From positions 310,001 to 374,000 of the forward strand of contig NZ_RXFT01000001.1 of the NCBI RefSeq assembly GCF_003952165.1: a DNA stretch of 64,000 nt, read 5' to 3'. This DNA is from Variovorax guangxiensis (lineage in GTDB: Bacteria; Pseudomonadota; Gammaproteobacteria; Burkholderiales; Burkholderiaceae_C). Position 1 is the first letter of the stretch, and every line of letters starts with the position of its first letter. The position numbers were made by a program, and so were the translations under genes. Positions 20,535 to 32,120 of the stretch are shown here, piece after piece. Under the pieces are notes generated by a model. That model made no database searches. It had not been told where the DNA came from and saw only the letters and a list, made by a program, of their open reading frames with translations.

Positions 20535-22583
20535 ATGTTCAAGAAGATCCTGATCGCAAACCGTGGCGAAATCGCCTGCCGCGTCATTCAAACGGCCAAG
20601 AAGATGGGCATCCTCACCGTCGCCGTCTATTCCGACGCCGACAAGGAAGCCCGCCATGTCGAACTCGCCGACGAGGCCGTGCACATCGGCGCCGCGCCCA
20701 GCCGCGAGAGCTACCTGCAGGCCGACCGCATCATCGCGGCCTGCAAGAAGACCGGGGCCGAAGCGGTGCACCCGGGCTATGGCTTCCTGTCGGAGAACGA
20801 GGCCTTCGCCCGGCAGGTCGAGGAAGAGGGCATCGCCTTCATCGGGCCCAAGCACTATTCGATCGCGGCGATGGGCGACAAGATCGCCTCGAAGAAGCTC
20901 GCGAACGAAGCCAAGGTCAACACCATTCCGGGCTGGAACGACGCCATCGAGACGGCGGAGCGCGCGGTCGAGATCGCCAGGGACATCGGCTATCCGGTGA
21001 TGATCAAGGCCTCGGCCGGCGGCGGGGGCAAGGGCCTGCGCGTGGCCTTCAACGACAAGGAGGCCTTCGAGGGCTTCACTTCGTGCCGCAACGAGGCGCG
21101 CAACAGCTTCGGCGACGACCGCGTGTTCATCGAGAAGTTCGTCGAGGAGCCTCGCCACATCGAAATCCAGGTGCTGGGTGACTCGCACGGCAACGTCATC
21201 TACCTGAACGAGCGCGAGTGCTCCATCCAGCGCCGCCACCAGAAGGTGATCGAGGAGGCGCCGTCGCCCTTCATCTCCGACGCCACGCGCAAGGCGATGG
21301 GCGAGCAGGCCGTGGCGCTGGCCAAGGCGGTGAAGTACCAGAGCGCGGGCACGGTGGAGTTCGTGGTCGGCAAGGACCAGAGCTTCTACTTCCTCGAAAT
21401 GAACACCCGCCTGCAGGTGGAGCACCCGGTGACGGAGTGCATCACCGGCCTCGACCTGGTGGAACTGATGATCCGCGTGGCCGCCGGCGAGAAGCTGCCG
21501 CTGACGCAGGAGCAGGTGAAGCGCGAGGGCTGGGCCATCGAGTGCCGCATCAACGCCGAAGACCCGTTCCGCAACTTCCTGCCTTCCACCGGCCGGCTGG
21601 TGAAGTTCCAGCCGCCGGGCGAGACCATGTTCGCGAGCGACACGCAGCGCCTGAACGGCGTGCGCGTGGACACCGGCGTGTACGAGGGCGGCGAGATCCC
21701 GATGTACTACGACTCGATGATCGCCAAGCTCATCGTGCACGGCAAGGATCGCCAGCACGCGATCGCCCGCATGCGCGAGGCGCTCAACGGCTTCGTGATC
21801 CGCGGCATCAGCAGCAACATCCCGTTCCAGGCGGCGCTGCTGGCCCATCCGAAGTTCGTGGCGGGCGACTTCAACACCGGCTTCATCGCCGAGCACTATG
21901 GCAAGGGCTTCCACGCGGAGGACGTGCCGCACGCCGATCCCTCGTTCCTGGTCGCGCTGGCGGCGTACGTGCATCGCCGCTACCGTGCAAGGGCTTCCGG
22001 CATCAGCGGGCAGCTCGAAGGGCATGGCGTGAAGGTGGGCGAGCAGTTCGTCGTGGTCGAGTTGGGGCACGAGGGCAAGCATGTGCACCACCCGGTGTCC
22101 GTCACCGACTTCCACGGCAAGACTGGCGCGAGCTCGGTGACCGTGAACGGCAAGACCTACAAGATCGACAGCAGCCTGGCGCTGGGTTCGATCCGGGTGC
22201 AGGGCATCGTCAACGACAGGCCCTTCACCGCGCAGGTGGAGCGTGGCGCGGGCAAGAACCCGCTGGCGCTTCGTGTGTCGCACGACGGCACGCAGATCGA
22301 GGCGATGGTGCTCTCGCCGCTGGGCGCGCGCCTGCTCGAACTCATGCCCTACAAGGCGCCGCCGGACCTCAGCAAGTTCCTGATGTCGCCGATGCCGGGG
22401 CTGCTGGTGGAGGTGTCGGTGCAGCCGGGGCAGCAGGTGCGCGCCGGCGAGAAGCTGGCCGTCATCGAGGCGATGAAGATGGAAAACGTGCTGTTCGCCG
22501 CGCAGGACGGCGTGGTGGGCAAGATTTCGGCGAACAAGGGCGAGTCGCTCGCCGTCGATCAGATCATTCTGGAGTTCAACTGA
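20535..22583 (+). CDS. pccA: Propionyl-CoA carboxylase, biotin carboxylase/biotin carrier (alpha) subunit
   Basis: This 682-residue protein carboxylates its own biotin using ATP and bicarbonate. The N-terminal biotin carboxylase domain starts [15 protein letters not shown] and includes the Gly-rich ATP loop [10 protein letters not shown] and [17 protein letters not shown] middle BT-type linker domain follows, and the C-terminal biotinyl domain has the site Lys648 in EAMKMENV. It ends one base into the ATG of bioB. It forms an alpha6beta6-type complex with PccB in characterised homologues. A GAGAAGAAGAA tract precedes the ATG. Confidence 0.95.
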   Translation: MFKKILIANRGEIACRVIQTAKKMGILTVAVYSDADKEARHVELADEAVHIGAAPSRESYLQADRIIAACKKTGAEAVHPGYGFLSENEAFARQVEEEGIAFIGPKHYSIAAMGDKIASKKLANEAKVNTIPGWNDAIETAERAVEIARDIGYPVMIKASAGGGGKGLRVAFNDKEAFEGFTSCRNEARNSFGDDRVFIEKFVEEPRHIEIQVLGDSHGNVIYLNERECSIQRRHQKVIEEAPSPFISDATRKAMGEQAVALAKAVKYQSAGTVEFVVGKDQSFYFLEMNTRLQVEHPVTECITGLDLVELMIRVAAGEKLPLTQEQVKREGWAIECRINAEDPFRNFLPSTGRLVKFQPPGETMFASDTQRLNGVRVDTGVYEGGEIPMYYDSMIAKLIVHGKDRQHAIARMREALNGFVIRGISSNIPFQAALLAHPKFVAGDFNTGFIAEHYGKGFHAEDVPHADPSFLVALAAYVHRRYRARASGISGQLEGHGVKVGEQFVVVELGHEGKHVHHPVSVTDFHGKTGASSVTVNGKTYKIDSSLALGSIRVQGIVNDRPFTAQVERGAGKNPLALRVSHDGTQIEAMVLSPLGARLLELMPYKAPPDLSKFLMSPMPGLLVEVSVQPGQQVRAGEKLAVIEAMKMENVLFAAQDGVVGKISANKGESLAVDQIILEFN

Positions 22584-23611
22584 TGGGTGCCAACGACTTT
22601 CAACAGGCAGTCACGCTGCATCGCCCGGCCAAGATCGCGACGCCGCAGGGCCCGTGGTCCGTCGAGGCGATCCAGGCGCTGCTCGACAAGCCGCTGATGG
22701 ACCTGCTCTTCGAGGCGCAGACCGTGCACCGCCAGCATTTCCCCGAAGGCGACATCGAGCTGGCGACGCTGCTGTCGGTGAAGACCGGCGGCTGTCCCGA
22801 GAACTGCGGCTACTGCCCGCAGTCGGCCGAGTTCGACACCGGCGTGAAGGCGCAGAAGCTCATGGAGGTCGACGAGGTGGTGCGCGCCGCGCAGGCCGCC
22901 AAGGACGCCGGCGCCACGCGCTTCTGCATGGGCGCCGCATGGCGCGCGCCCAAGGACCGCGACGTCGAGAAGGTGGCGGTGCTGGTCGAGGCCGTGAAGG
23001 GCCTGGGCATGCAGACCTGCGCCACGCTCGGCATGCTGGAGCCGCATCACGCGCACCAGCTGAAGGCCGCCGGCCTCGACTACTACAACCACAACCTCGA
23101 CACCGCGCCCGAGTACTACACCGACGTGGTCGACACGCGCACTTATCAAGATCGGCTCGACACGCTGGCCAACGTGCGCAGCGCCGGCATCAGCGTGTGC
23201 TGCGGCGGCATCGTCGGCATGGGCGAGCAGCCGGTGCACCGCGCGGGGCTGATCGCGCAGCTGGCCAACCTGAATCCGTATCCGGAATCGGTGCCCATCA
23301 ACAGCCTGGTGCGCGTGCCCGGCACGCCGCTGGCCGACTCGGAGCCGGTCGACCCGTTCGATTTCGTGCGCATGATCGCGGTGGCCCGCATCACCATGCC
23401 GACCGCGCGCGTGCGGCTGTCGGCCGGCCGCCAGCAGATGGGCGACGCGGTGCAGGCGCTGTGCTTCATGGCGGGCGCGAACTCGATCTTCTATGGCGAC
23501 AAGCTGCTGGTCACCGGCAACCCCGACGTCGAGGCCGACACGGTGCTGCTGCGCAAGCTGGGGCTGAACTCGCGCCAGGTGCAGGAGCAGGCGGAAGGGT
23601 GCGCAGCATGA
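22583..23611 (+). CDS. bioB: Biotin synthase, encoded inside the carboxylase operon
   Basis: This 342-residue radical SAM enzyme inserts sulfur into dethiobiotin. The CxxxCxxC cluster motif is present as Cys71, Cys75 and Cys78 (CPENCGYC). The auxiliary 2Fe-2S ligands are represented by later cysteines ([28 protein letters not shown]) and the family's YYNHNLDT block is present. The ATG overlaps the pccA stop by one base, and its own stop overlaps the next ATG. Placement next to a biotin-dependent carboxylase rather than bioA/F/D suggests biotin supply is co-induced with carboxylase demand. Its length and motifs are complete. Confidence 0.96.
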   Translation: MGANDFQQAVTLHRPAKIATPQGPWSVEAIQALLDKPLMDLLFEAQTVHRQHFPEGDIELATLLSVKTGGCPENCGYCPQSAEFDTGVKAQKLMEVDEVVRAAQAAKDAGATRFCMGAAWRAPKDRDVEKVAVLVEAVKGLGMQTCATLGMLEPHHAHQLKAAGLDYYNHNLDTAPEYYTDVVDTRTYQDRLDTLANVRSAGISVCCGGIVGMGEQPVHRAGLIAQLANLNPYPESVPINSLVRVPGTPLADSEPVDPFDFVRMIAVARITMPTARVRLSAGRQQMGDAVQALCFMAGANSIFYGDKLLVTGNPDVEADTVLLRKLGLNSRQVQEQAEGCAA

Positions 23612-24099
23612 CCGCCGCTACCGAGCGCCCCTTCAAGGTGCTGGGCATCCAGCAGATCGCCATCGGCGGGCCCGACAAGCTGCGGCTGCAGAAGCTGTGG
23701 GTCGACATGCTGGGGCTCGAAGTCACCGGCACCTTCAAAAGCGAGCGCGAGAACGTCGACGAAGACATCTGCGCGATGGGCGCGGGGCCCTTCAAGGTCG
23801 AGGTCGACCTGATGCAGCCGCTGGACCCCGAGAAGAAACCCGCCGTTCACACGACGCCGCTGAACCATGTCGGCCTGTGGATCGACGATCTGCCCAAGGC
23901 CGTCGAGTGGCTCACGGCTCAGGGCGTGCGCTTTGCGCCGGGCGGCATCCGCAAGGGCGCGGCGGGCTTCGACATCTGCTTCCTCCACCCGAAGGCGAAC
24001 GACGAGTTCCCGGTCGCTGGCGAGGGCGTGCTCATCGAGATGGTGCAGGCGCCGCCCGAGGTGGTGGCCGCCTTCGGAGCGCTGGCCGCTACGCGTTGA
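23608..24099 (+). CDS. VOC-superfamily protein, probable methylmalonyl-CoA epimerase
   Basis: This 163-residue protein has two paired beta-alpha-beta-beta-beta modules of the vicinal oxygen chelate superfamily. Its place at the end of the propionyl-CoA operon suggests it epimerises (S)- to (R)-methylmalonyl-CoA, a step otherwise missing here. Candidate metal ligands are Gln16, Glu65, His87 ([10 protein letters not shown]) and Glu144 (VLIEMVQ). The first position is normally His in characterised epimerases (FNHIG-type motif), whereas here it is IQQIAIG. The ATGA overlap with bioB makes it a translationally coupled partner. A glyoxalase-like or dioxygenase role cannot be excluded. Confidence 0.65.
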   Translation: MTAATERPFKVLGIQQIAIGGPDKLRLQKLWVDMLGLEVTGTFKSERENVDEDICAMGAGPFKVEVDLMQPLDPEKKPAVHTTPLNHVGLWIDDLPKAVEWLTAQGVRFAPGGIRKGAAGFDICFLHPKANDEFPVAGEGVLIEMVQAPPEVVAAFGALAATR

Positions 24100-24586
24100 C
24101 GATCTTCTTGATGGGCGGCTTCACGTCCGAACTGCGCGGCGGCAGCATCGGCTGGTGCTCGCGCGCCGGGTTCAGGATGATCGAGGTCGCCGTCTCGGTG
24201 AGGATGCAGAACTTGGTGACCACCGCGTCGAGGTGGCTCACGTCGATCACCGCGATCTCCAGGATCCAGCTGTCCTCGCCAGTCACGTTGTAGGCATTGA
24301 CGCACTCGGGCGTCTCCTGCACCAGCTTGACGACGAGGTCGTAATCGGCGCGGCCGACGCGAATGATGGCGCGGATACCGTAGCCCAGCTTGCCGAGGTT
24401 GACGGTGGCGCGGTAGCCGCTGATGACGCCGGCCGCCTCCAGCTTCTTCACGCGCTCGGTCACGGCCGGCTGGCTCAGGTGCACGCGGCGGCCCAGTTCG
24501 GCCATGGTCAGGCGTGCGTCGGCCTGCAGCTCGGCGAGGATGCGGGTGTCGTGGGCGTCCAGGGCGGGGTTCAAGGAAAAGTCCAT
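24089..24586 (-). CDS. Lrp/AsnC-family regulator
   Basis: This 165-residue protein has an N-terminal AsnC-type helix-turn-helix ([43 protein letters not shown]) and a C-terminal RAM ligand/oligomerisation domain (about 75-150: [19 protein letters not shown], then [11 protein letters not shown]). Such proteins usually sense amino acids. It is transcribed divergently from an EamA-type exporter gene and so probably controls it. Its 3' end overlaps the convergent VOC gene by 11 bases. Confidence 0.92.
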   Translation of the reverse strand: MDFSLNPALDAHDTRILAELQADARLTMAELGRRVHLSQPAVTERVKKLEAAGVISGYRATVNLGKLGYGIRAIIRVGRADYDLVVKLVQETPECVNAYNVTGEDSWILEIAVIDVSHLDAVVTKFCILTETATSIILNPAREHQPMLPPRSSDVKPPIKKIVNA

Positions 24587-24623
24587 GCAAGTCCTTCAAA
24601 TCGACGGTGAAGCGGCGGCAGAA

Positions 24624-24640
24624 CCATGAAAACTGCATGG
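24624..24640. promoter_or_regulatory. Short inverted repeat in the Lrp/exporter divergent promoter
   Basis: CCATG at 24624-24628 and CATGG at 24636-24640 are inverted around AAAACTG, in the 116-base gap between the divergent Lrp and EamA genes. It is a weak candidate for the Lrp site. Confidence 0.25.
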
Positions 24641-24702
24641 CTGCGGGAGGATGGCTTTCATACCATGACCGGCACTCGATACCAACAAGAGACGCCATCG
24701 AC

Positions 24703-25614
24703 ATGCCGACCCTCGCTTCTCCCGCACAAGCCGCACCGGGCACCACTCGGCCCGGGCTGCCGCCGCTGCTGTGGCTTTGCCTCGCCGCCACATGGGTGGT
24801 GTGGGGCTCCACCTATCTCGCGATCAAGTACGCGCTGATCAGCTTTCCGCCTTTCCTGCAGATGGGCTCGCGCTTCCTGGTCGCAGGTGTGCTCCTCGCG
24901 GCCTGGATGCGCTGGCGCGGGGCGCCGTGGCCCTCGCTCGTGCAGTGGCGCAATGCGCTGATCGTCGGCGCGCTGATGCTGGGCGGCGGCATGGGCGGCA
25001 CGGCCTACGCGGAGGTGTCTATCGGCTCCGGTCTGGTGGTGGCGTTCATCGCGGTGATCCCGCTGCTGATCGCGTTGCTCAACCTGATCTGGGGCGTGAA
25101 GCCATCGAAGCTGGAGGCCGCCGGCATCGCGCTCGGCCTCGTCGGCGTGCTGATGCTCACGCAGGGCAGCGGATTCCGCTCGTCGCCAGAAGGCCTTGTG
25201 GCCATCTGCATCGCCACGGCCTGCTGGTCTCTGGGCAGCGTGCTGAGCCAGCGCAGCCTGCCGCTGGCGCCCGGCGCGATGGGCTTCGCGAGCGAGATGC
25301 TCTGCGGCGGCGTGGTGCTGATGGTGCTCGCGGCCGTGTCCGGCGAAACCATGAGCTGGCCGCCTCAGCCCGAAGCGCTCGCCGCCTGGGTCTACCTGGT
25401 GGTGTTCGGCTCGCTGATCGCCTTCAACGCCTACATGGTGCTGCTGGCCAGGGCTCCGGCCGCGCTCGCCGCGAGCTACACCTTCGTCAACCCGGTGATC
25501 GCGATGCTGCTGGGCGTGTGGATCGCCAACGAGGCCGTGACCCGCTTCGAGTGGTACGCCGTGGCCGTGGTGCTGGCCGGCGTGCTGCTGATGCTCTTCA
25601 AGCGCAGAGGTTGA
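24703..25614 (+). CDS. EamA/DMT-family membrane transporter
   Basis: This 303-residue protein has about ten transmembrane helices in two EamA repeats (about 20-145 and 160-295). The first repeat begins LWLCLAATWVVWGSTYLAIKY, the usual DMT signature, and the second shows ASYTFVNPVIAMLLGVWIANE. Such proteins mostly export amino acids or metabolites. Regulation by the divergent Lrp-type protein fits an amino-acid exporter. The ATG at 24703 follows a weak purine-rich region (AAGAGACGC). It is followed by a copy of the dispersed repeat and a convergent LysE gene. Confidence 0.9.
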   Translation: MPTLASPAQAAPGTTRPGLPPLLWLCLAATWVVWGSTYLAIKYALISFPPFLQMGSRFLVAGVLLAAWMRWRGAPWPSLVQWRNALIVGALMLGGGMGGTAYAEVSIGSGLVVAFIAVIPLLIALLNLIWGVKPSKLEAAGIALGLVGVLMLTQGSGFRSSPEGLVAICIATACWSLGSVLSQRSLPLAPGAMGFASEMLCGGVVLMVLAAVSGETMSWPPQPEALAAWVYLVVFGSLIAFNAYMVLLARAPAALAASYTFVNPVIAMLLGVWIANEAVTRFEWYAVAVVLAGVLLMLFKRRG

Positions 25615-25629
25615 ACCGGGCTGGTCAGG

Positions 25630-25718
25630 AACACCGCGGAACCGGCTCCGCCGGGCCGCAGGTGTTGCCCCCGGAAGGGGGGCGCGCAGCGACACGAAGT
25701 GCGCGAAGCCTGGGGGAG
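25630..25718. repeat. Dispersed intergenic repeat, third copy
   Basis: This copy contains the ACCGCGGAACCGGCT hairpin block, GCCGCAGGT, a C-run/G-run pair, and GCGACACGAAGTGCGCGAAGCC. It lies between the convergent EamA and LysE genes, in the same orientation as the copies at 14282-14460 and 47134-47218. Confidence 0.8.
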
Positions 25719-25725
25719 AGCCTTG

Positions 25726-26364
25726 CTATGCGCCGGGGCGGCGCCACACGGCCAAAGTAGCCGCGAGCAGCCACATGCCGGCTGCGCAGCCGCGGTTCAT
25801 CAGCCTGATGCCCCGCTGCGAGAGGAAGCGCACGGCCTGCGTGCCGGCGCCCGCGTAGGCCAGCATCACGCAGGTGTCGAGCACGACGAAGACGGCGCCG
25901 AGCAGCAGGTATTGCGGGCCCTGCGGCTTCGCGATGTCGACGAACTGCGGCAGGAAGGCCGCGAAGAACAGCACCGTTTTCGGGTTCGACAGCGCCACCG
26001 CGAGGCTGCGCACGAGGGCGATGCGCCCCTGCGGCCGCATCTCGAGCGGCGACTTGGCCAGCGCGGTGCGCAGGTCGGTCGCCTCGCTGCGCCAGAGCTT
26101 GATGCCCAGCCACACGAGGTAGGCGACACCGGCCACGCGGATGGCATTGAAGAGCCATTCGGAAGCCGCCAGCAGCGAACCCAGTCCGAACGCCACGACC
26201 GCGATCAGCGTGATGCTGCCAAGCGATGCCCCGGCAATGCCCCAGCTCGCGCGGCGCATGCCGCCTTCGATGCCGTTGGACAGCGCCAGCAGCATCGTCG
26301 GCCCCGGAATCAGGGCCAGCGCGAGCGAAGCGATCACGTAGATGAGCAGGGTGTCGAGCGTCAT
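25726..26364 (-). CDS. LysE/RhtB-family exporter
   Basis: This 212-residue inner-membrane protein has about six hydrophobic segments and the LysE-family start LLIYVIASLALALIPGPTMLL, with PGP in the first helix. The SLAVALSNPKTVLFFAAFLPQF segment is the second family signature. Members export amino acids or related small solutes. Its ATG overlaps the stop of the RnfB-like ferredoxin gene by four bases, so the two are co-translated, although a functional link is not obvious. Confidence 0.92.
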   Translation of the reverse strand: MTLDTLLIYVIASLALALIPGPTMLLALSNGIEGGMRRASWGIAGASLGSITLIAVVAFGLGSLLAASEWLFNAIRVAGVAYLVWLGIKLWRSEATDLRTALAKSPLEMRPQGRIALVRSLAVALSNPKTVLFFAAFLPQFVDIAKPQGPQYLLLGAVFVVLDTCVMLAYAGAGTQAVRFLSQRGIRLMNRGCAAGMWLLAATLAVWRRPGA

Positions 26365-26999
26365 GGTTTGGCAGCCGGTGGTCGTCGTTGTTGGGAGGCG
26401 GCGCGGGCGCGCGCCAGGGCGGCTTCGACGACGGAGCGCTTGCGGGCGTCGGCGTCTTGCGGCGCATTCTCGGGCTCGGGGGCGGTTTCGGCCAGCCGGG
26501 CGTCGGTGTTGCGGTGCCTGCCGTGCACCTCGTAGCGGCTGCGCGCGCTGCGGGCCTGCTCGGCCGACCAGGCCTGCCAGCCGCTGAGGCCCGGCGTCTC
26601 GACTTCGAGCGAGATGCAGTCGACCGGACAGACCGGAATGCACAGCTCGCAGCCCGTGCAATGGGCTTCGATCACCGTGTGCATGCGTTTGTTGATGCCG
26701 ACGATGGCGTCGGTGGGGCAGGCGTCGAGGCACAGCGTGCAGCCGATGCACCAGGCCTCGTCGATGACGGCCATGGCGCGCGGGCCTTCGGTGCCGAACC
26801 GGGGATCGAGGGGCAGGGCGGGGCGGCCGGTGATGCGGGCGAGCCGCTCTATGCCTTCCGCGCCGCCGGGCGGGCACTGGTTGATGCCGGCCTCGCCGTC
26901 GGCCACGGCCTGCGCGTAGCCTGCGCAATCCGGGTAGCCGCAACGTGTGCACTGCGTCTGAGGCAGTGCGTCGTTGATCCGTGCGGCGAGCCCGTTCAC
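26361..26999 (-). CDS. rsxB: RnfB/RsxB-type ferredoxin protein
   Basis: This 212-residue protein carries an N-terminal Fe-S domain (4Fe-4S, Cys17, Cys20, Cys25, Cys42 in TQCTRCGYPDCAG and NQCPPGG). Two 4Fe-4S ferredoxin motifs follow at about 83-125 (CIGCTLCLDACP and CTGCELCIPVCP). This is the RnfB electron-transfer subunit architecture, but it lacks the N-terminal membrane helix of the full-size protein and no other rnf genes are near. The solo form, common in betaproteobacteria, probably works as a soluble electron carrier. The C-terminal 60 residues are charged and Ala/Arg-rich. Confidence 0.9.
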   Translation of the reverse strand: MNGLAARINDALPQTQCTRCGYPDCAGYAQAVADGEAGINQCPPGGAEGIERLARITGRPALPLDPRFGTEGPRAMAVIDEAWCIGCTLCLDACPTDAIVGINKRMHTVIEAHCTGCELCIPVCPVDCISLEVETPGLSGWQAWSAEQARSARSRYEVHGRHRNTDARLAETAPEPENAPQDADARKRSVVEAALARARAASQQRRPPAAKP

Positions 27000-27024
27000 T
27001 TTGCGTTGTCGATGCGCTGCCGTT

Positions 27025-28431
27025 TCAGCGGGCGGTGCGCTTCTTCGCCGCCACGGTCGCGGCCTTCTTCACCGGCGCCTTCTTGGCGGCCACGGAGGCG
27101 GGGATCCTGCGGCCGGGTTTGACGGTGTCTTCGGCGCCCAGGCCGCCGCGGCTGCTGGCACGGCTTTGCGGCTGGTCGTTGGCCGCGATGAACTTCAGCA
27201 CCTTCGGATAGACCAGTTCGCGCCAGCGGCGGCCGCTGAAGATGCCGTAGTGGCCGGCGCCCTTGACCTCGTAGTGCTCGCGCTTGTCGTCGGCGATGCC
27301 GGTGCACAGGCTGTGCGCGGCCTCGGTCTGGCCCGAGCCGGAGATGTCGTCGAGCTCGCCTTCGACCGTCAGCAAGGCGGTGGCGTGGATGTCCTGCGGC
27401 CGCACGCGCTCCACCTGGCCCTTGGGGTTGCGGACGTCCCAGGTGCCGTTGACCAGGTCGAACTCCTGGAACACCGTGCGGATGGTCTCGAGGTAGTAAT
27501 CGGCGTCCATGTCGAGCACGGCGTTGTACTCGTCGTAGAACTTGCGGTGGGCCTCGGCGCTGGCGTCGTCGCCCTTGATGAGGTCCTTGAAGTAGTCGTA
27601 GTGGCTGCTGGCGTGGCGGTCGGGGTTCATCGCCACGAAGCCGGTGTGCTGCAGGAAGCCGGGGTAGACCTTGCGGCCCGCGCCGGGGAAGCCCTGCGGC
27701 ACGCGATAGATCACGTTGTTCTCGAACCACTCGAAGCTCTTGTTCATCGCGAGGTTGTTCACCGCCGTGGGAGACTTGCGAGCGTCGATGGGGCCGCCCA
27801 TCATGGTCATGGTGAGCGGCAGCGGTTCGCCGCGGCTGGCCATGAGCGACACGGCAGCGAGCACCGGCACCGTCGGCTGGCACACGCTCACCACGTGGCA
27901 GTTGCCGTACTCGGCCTGCAGCCGGCGGATGAACTCCTGTACGTAGTTGATGTAGTCGTCGAGGTGGAACTCGCCCTCGGCCAGCGGCACCATGCGCGCG
28001 TTCTTCCAGTCGGTGATGTAGACCTTGTGGTCCTGCAGCATGGTGCGCACCGTATCGCGCAGCAGCGTGGCGTAGTGGCCCGACAGGGGCGCCACGACCA
28101 GCACCACGGGCTGGCTCTTGAGCGTCTTGAGGATGTGCGGCTCGTCGGTGAAACGCTTGAAGCGGCGCAGCTCGCAGAAGGGCTTGTCGAGCTCGACGGC
28201 TTCCTGGATCACGACCTCCGCGCCGTCGACCTTGACGGACTTGATGTTGAACTCGGGCTTCTCGTAGTCCTTGCCCAGCCGGTAGAGCAGGTCGTAGCTC
28301 GCGGCCATGCGCTGGGAGATCGGAAGCTGGCCCCACACGGCACCGGGGCTGTAGAGCTTGGAGGCCGCCTGTGCGAAGTCCGCGAAGGGCTCCATCAGGG
28401 AACGCTGGGCTTCGTAGAGTTGATAGAGCAT
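27025..28431 (-). CDS. phaZ: Intracellular polyhydroxybutyrate depolymerase
   Basis: This 468-residue enzyme mobilises stored PHB granules. It begins MLYQLYEAQRSLMEPF, typical of the PhaZa1 class, and has the cysteine nucleophile Cys184 in SVCQPTVP (Cys183 in the Ralstonia enzyme), with Asp and His later (VEGELDDISG and GAGHYGIFSGRRW). No signal peptide is present, consistent with action on granules in the cytoplasm. The C-terminus is unusual: a lysine/alanine-rich tail (KKAPVKKAATVAAKKR) like those of phasin or histone-like proteins, perhaps for DNA or granule contact. A near-palindrome lies just upstream of the start. Confidence 0.94.
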   Translation of the reverse strand: MLYQLYEAQRSLMEPFADFAQAASKLYSPGAVWGQLPISQRMAASYDLLYRLGKDYEKPEFNIKSVKVDGAEVVIQEAVELDKPFCELRRFKRFTDEPHILKTLKSQPVVLVVAPLSGHYATLLRDTVRTMLQDHKVYITDWKNARMVPLAEGEFHLDDYINYVQEFIRRLQAEYGNCHVVSVCQPTVPVLAAVSLMASRGEPLPLTMTMMGGPIDARKSPTAVNNLAMNKSFEWFENNVIYRVPQGFPGAGRKVYPGFLQHTGFVAMNPDRHASSHYDYFKDLIKGDDASAEAHRKFYDEYNAVLDMDADYYLETIRTVFQEFDLVNGTWDVRNPKGQVERVRPQDIHATALLTVEGELDDISGSGQTEAAHSLCTGIADDKREHYEVKGAGHYGIFSGRRWRELVYPKVLKFIAANDQPQSRASSRGGLGAEDTVKPGRRIPASVAAKKAPVKKAATVAAKKRTAR

Positions 28432-28448
28432 CGGAGTCTTGGAGTGGA

Positions 28449-28465
28449 ATGTTGCGGCGCAATAT
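28449..28465. promoter_or_regulatory. Near-palindrome at the phaZ promoter
   Basis: ATGTTGCGGCGCAATAT at 28449-28465 is a 17-base palindrome with one mismatch per arm, centred about 26 bases upstream of the phaZ start codon, with TATATT-like sequence beside it. TTGC/GCAA-type sites are recognised by some PHB regulators, so a PhaR-type repressor is a possible ligand; this is inference. Confidence 0.4.
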
Positions 28466-28588
28466 ATCAGCGCATCCGCTGCATTGCAGGAGGCCTAACC
28501 CCTACATTCACCCGCCGCCGGGGCTCTTCTCGGAGGGAGTGCGAAGGAATCGTCGCCCTGGGCGGATTCCCTCACACATTGCTGTCAC

Positions 28589-29785
28589 CTAGATGACTTT
28601 GGCGATCGAAGCGCAGACGTGCCCGATGTTCTTGCTGTTGAGCGCTGCCACGCACATGCGGCCGGTGTCGGTGCCGTACACGCCGAACTCGTTGCGCAGG
28701 CGGACCATCTGGTCCTTGGTGAGGCCCGAGTAGCTGAACATGCCGATCTGGGTGGTGATGAAGCTCATGTCTTCCTTCACGCCGGCGGCCTTCAGGCCGT
28801 CGACCAGCGCCTGGCGCATGGCCTTGATGCGCACGCGCATCTCGCCCAGTTCTTTCTCCCACAGGGCGCGCAGCTCGGGGTTGCCGAGCACCGCGGCCAC
28901 CACGGCGCCGCCGTGCGTGGGCGGGTTGCTGTAGTTGGTGCGGATGGCGATCTTGAGCTGCGACAGCACGCGGCCGGCTTCTTCCTTGTTCTCGCACAGC
29001 ACCGACAGGGCGCCCACGCGCTCGCCGTACAGGCTGAAGCTCTTGGAGAAGGAGGTCGAGACGAAGAAGGTCAGGCCGGCTTCGACGAACTTGGCGACGG
29101 CGGCGCCGTCTTCCTTCAGGCCGTAGCCGAAACCCTGGTAGGCCATGTCGAGGAAGGGCACCAGGCCCTTGGCCTTGACGGCGGCGACCACCTGGTCCCA
29201 CTGGGCCGGGGTGATGTCGTACCCGGTCGGGTTGTGGCAGCAGGCGTGCAGCACGACGATGGTGCCGGCGGGGGCTGCGTTGAGGGCGGCCAGCATGCCG
29301 TCGAAGTTGATGCCGCGCTTTGCGGCGTCATAGTAGGGGTAGCTCTCGACTTCGAAGCCGGCGTTGGTGAAGAGCGCGCGGTGGTTTTCCCAGCTCGGGT
29401 CGCTGATCAGCACCTTGGCGTTGGGGTTGAGCTTCTTCAGGAAGTCGGCGCCGACCTTCAGGCCGCCAGTGCCGCCGATGGCCTGGATGGTGGCCACGCG
29501 GCCGGAGGTGACGGGTTCGCTGTCGGCACCGAAGACCAGTGCCTTGACGGCGTTGTCGTAGGCGGCGATGCCGTCGATGGGGAGGTAGCCGCGCGCGGTG
29601 GGCGCCTTCATCATGTTCTGCTCGGCCGCCTGCACGCACTGCAGCAGGGGCAGCTTGCCGTTGTCGTCGTAATAGACGCCGACGCCGAGATTGACCTTGT
29701 TGGGGTTGGTGTCGGCTGCGAATTGTTCGTTGAGGCCGAGGATCGGGTCGCGCGGTGCCATTTCGACCGCGGTGAACATAGACAT
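28589..29785 (-). CDS. tyrB: Aromatic amino acid aminotransferase (class I)
   Basis: This 398-residue PLP enzyme belongs to aminotransferase class I, subgroup of TyrB/AspC. Landmarks are [36 protein letters not shown], the PLP-lysine block [19 protein letters not shown], and the C-terminal [15 protein letters not shown] with GRMCVAALN. It should interconvert tyrosine or phenylalanine (possibly aspartate) and their keto acids with 2-oxoglutarate. The start at 29785 has an AAGGA ribosome binding site. Aspartate aminotransferase is the main alternative. Confidence 0.88.
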   Translation of the reverse strand: MSMFTAVEMAPRDPILGLNEQFAADTNPNKVNLGVGVYYDDNGKLPLLQCVQAAEQNMMKAPTARGYLPIDGIAAYDNAVKALVFGADSEPVTSGRVATIQAIGGTGGLKVGADFLKKLNPNAKVLISDPSWENHRALFTNAGFEVESYPYYDAAKRGINFDGMLAALNAAPAGTIVVLHACCHNPTGYDITPAQWDQVVAAVKAKGLVPFLDMAYQGFGYGLKEDGAAVAKFVEAGLTFFVSTSFSKSFSLYGERVGALSVLCENKEEAGRVLSQLKIAIRTNYSNPPTHGGAVVAAVLGNPELRALWEKELGEMRVRIKAMRQALVDGLKAAGVKEDMSFITTQIGMFSYSGLTKDQMVRLRNEFGVYGTDTGRMCVAALNSKNIGHVCASIAKVI

Positions 29786-29815
29786 GGAAAGGTCCTTTGG
29801 GATGAAAGCTGCGCT

Positions 29816-29848
29816 GCAACCGGATGTGGCTTTATGCTTTCCGGTTGC
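29816..29848. promoter_or_regulatory. Perfect 9-bp inverted repeat between tyrB and uvrB
   Basis: GCAACCGGA at 29816-29824 is repeated as its exact reverse complement TCCGGTTGC at 29840-29848, with 15 bases between. It lies in the 105-base divergent gap and would overlap promoter elements for one or both genes. Confidence 0.45.
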
Positions 29849-29890
29849 CTTGAATTTTACCGGCGCGAGCGCCACCTGTCGGGAACAGCC

Positions 29891-32008
<2,118 letters not shown>

Positions 32009-32015
32009 GCCGGAC

Positions 32016-32035
32016 GTTCGCATCTCCCTGCGAAC
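32016..32035. other. 7-bp hairpin after uvrB
   Basis: GTTCGCA at 32016-32022 and TGCGAAC at 32029-32035 form a perfect stem around TCTCCC, seven bases after the uvrB stop. No T-run follows, so it is not a clear intrinsic terminator; it may be a 3' stability element. Confidence 0.35.
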
Positions 32036-32076
32036 CCGCGCTGGGGTTTACCCGAGCAGACCTCGGGGGCTTCTGT

Positions 32077-32102
32077 TATACTTGAGCGAAATACTCAACA
32101 AC
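32077..32102 (+). promoter_or_regulatory. Probable isc promoter with IscR type 1-like site
   Basis: A TATACT -10-like hexamer (32077-32082) overlaps ATACTTGAGCGAAATACTC, which with the following AACA resembles type 1 IscR sites of the ATA-YTTGACT-N-AGTC form bound by 2Fe-2S IscR. It lies 19 bases before the leader ORF start. Feedback repression of the isc operon is the expected role. The match is by eye. Confidence 0.55.
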
Positions 32103-32120
32103 AAAGAGAAGAACTTCGCG

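Noticed and set aside
29876..29888. CTGT...ACAG resembling a LexA box before uvrB
   Set aside because: The two halves are separated by five bases (CTGTCGGGAACAG), not the eight expected, and it overlaps the ribosome site of uvrB.
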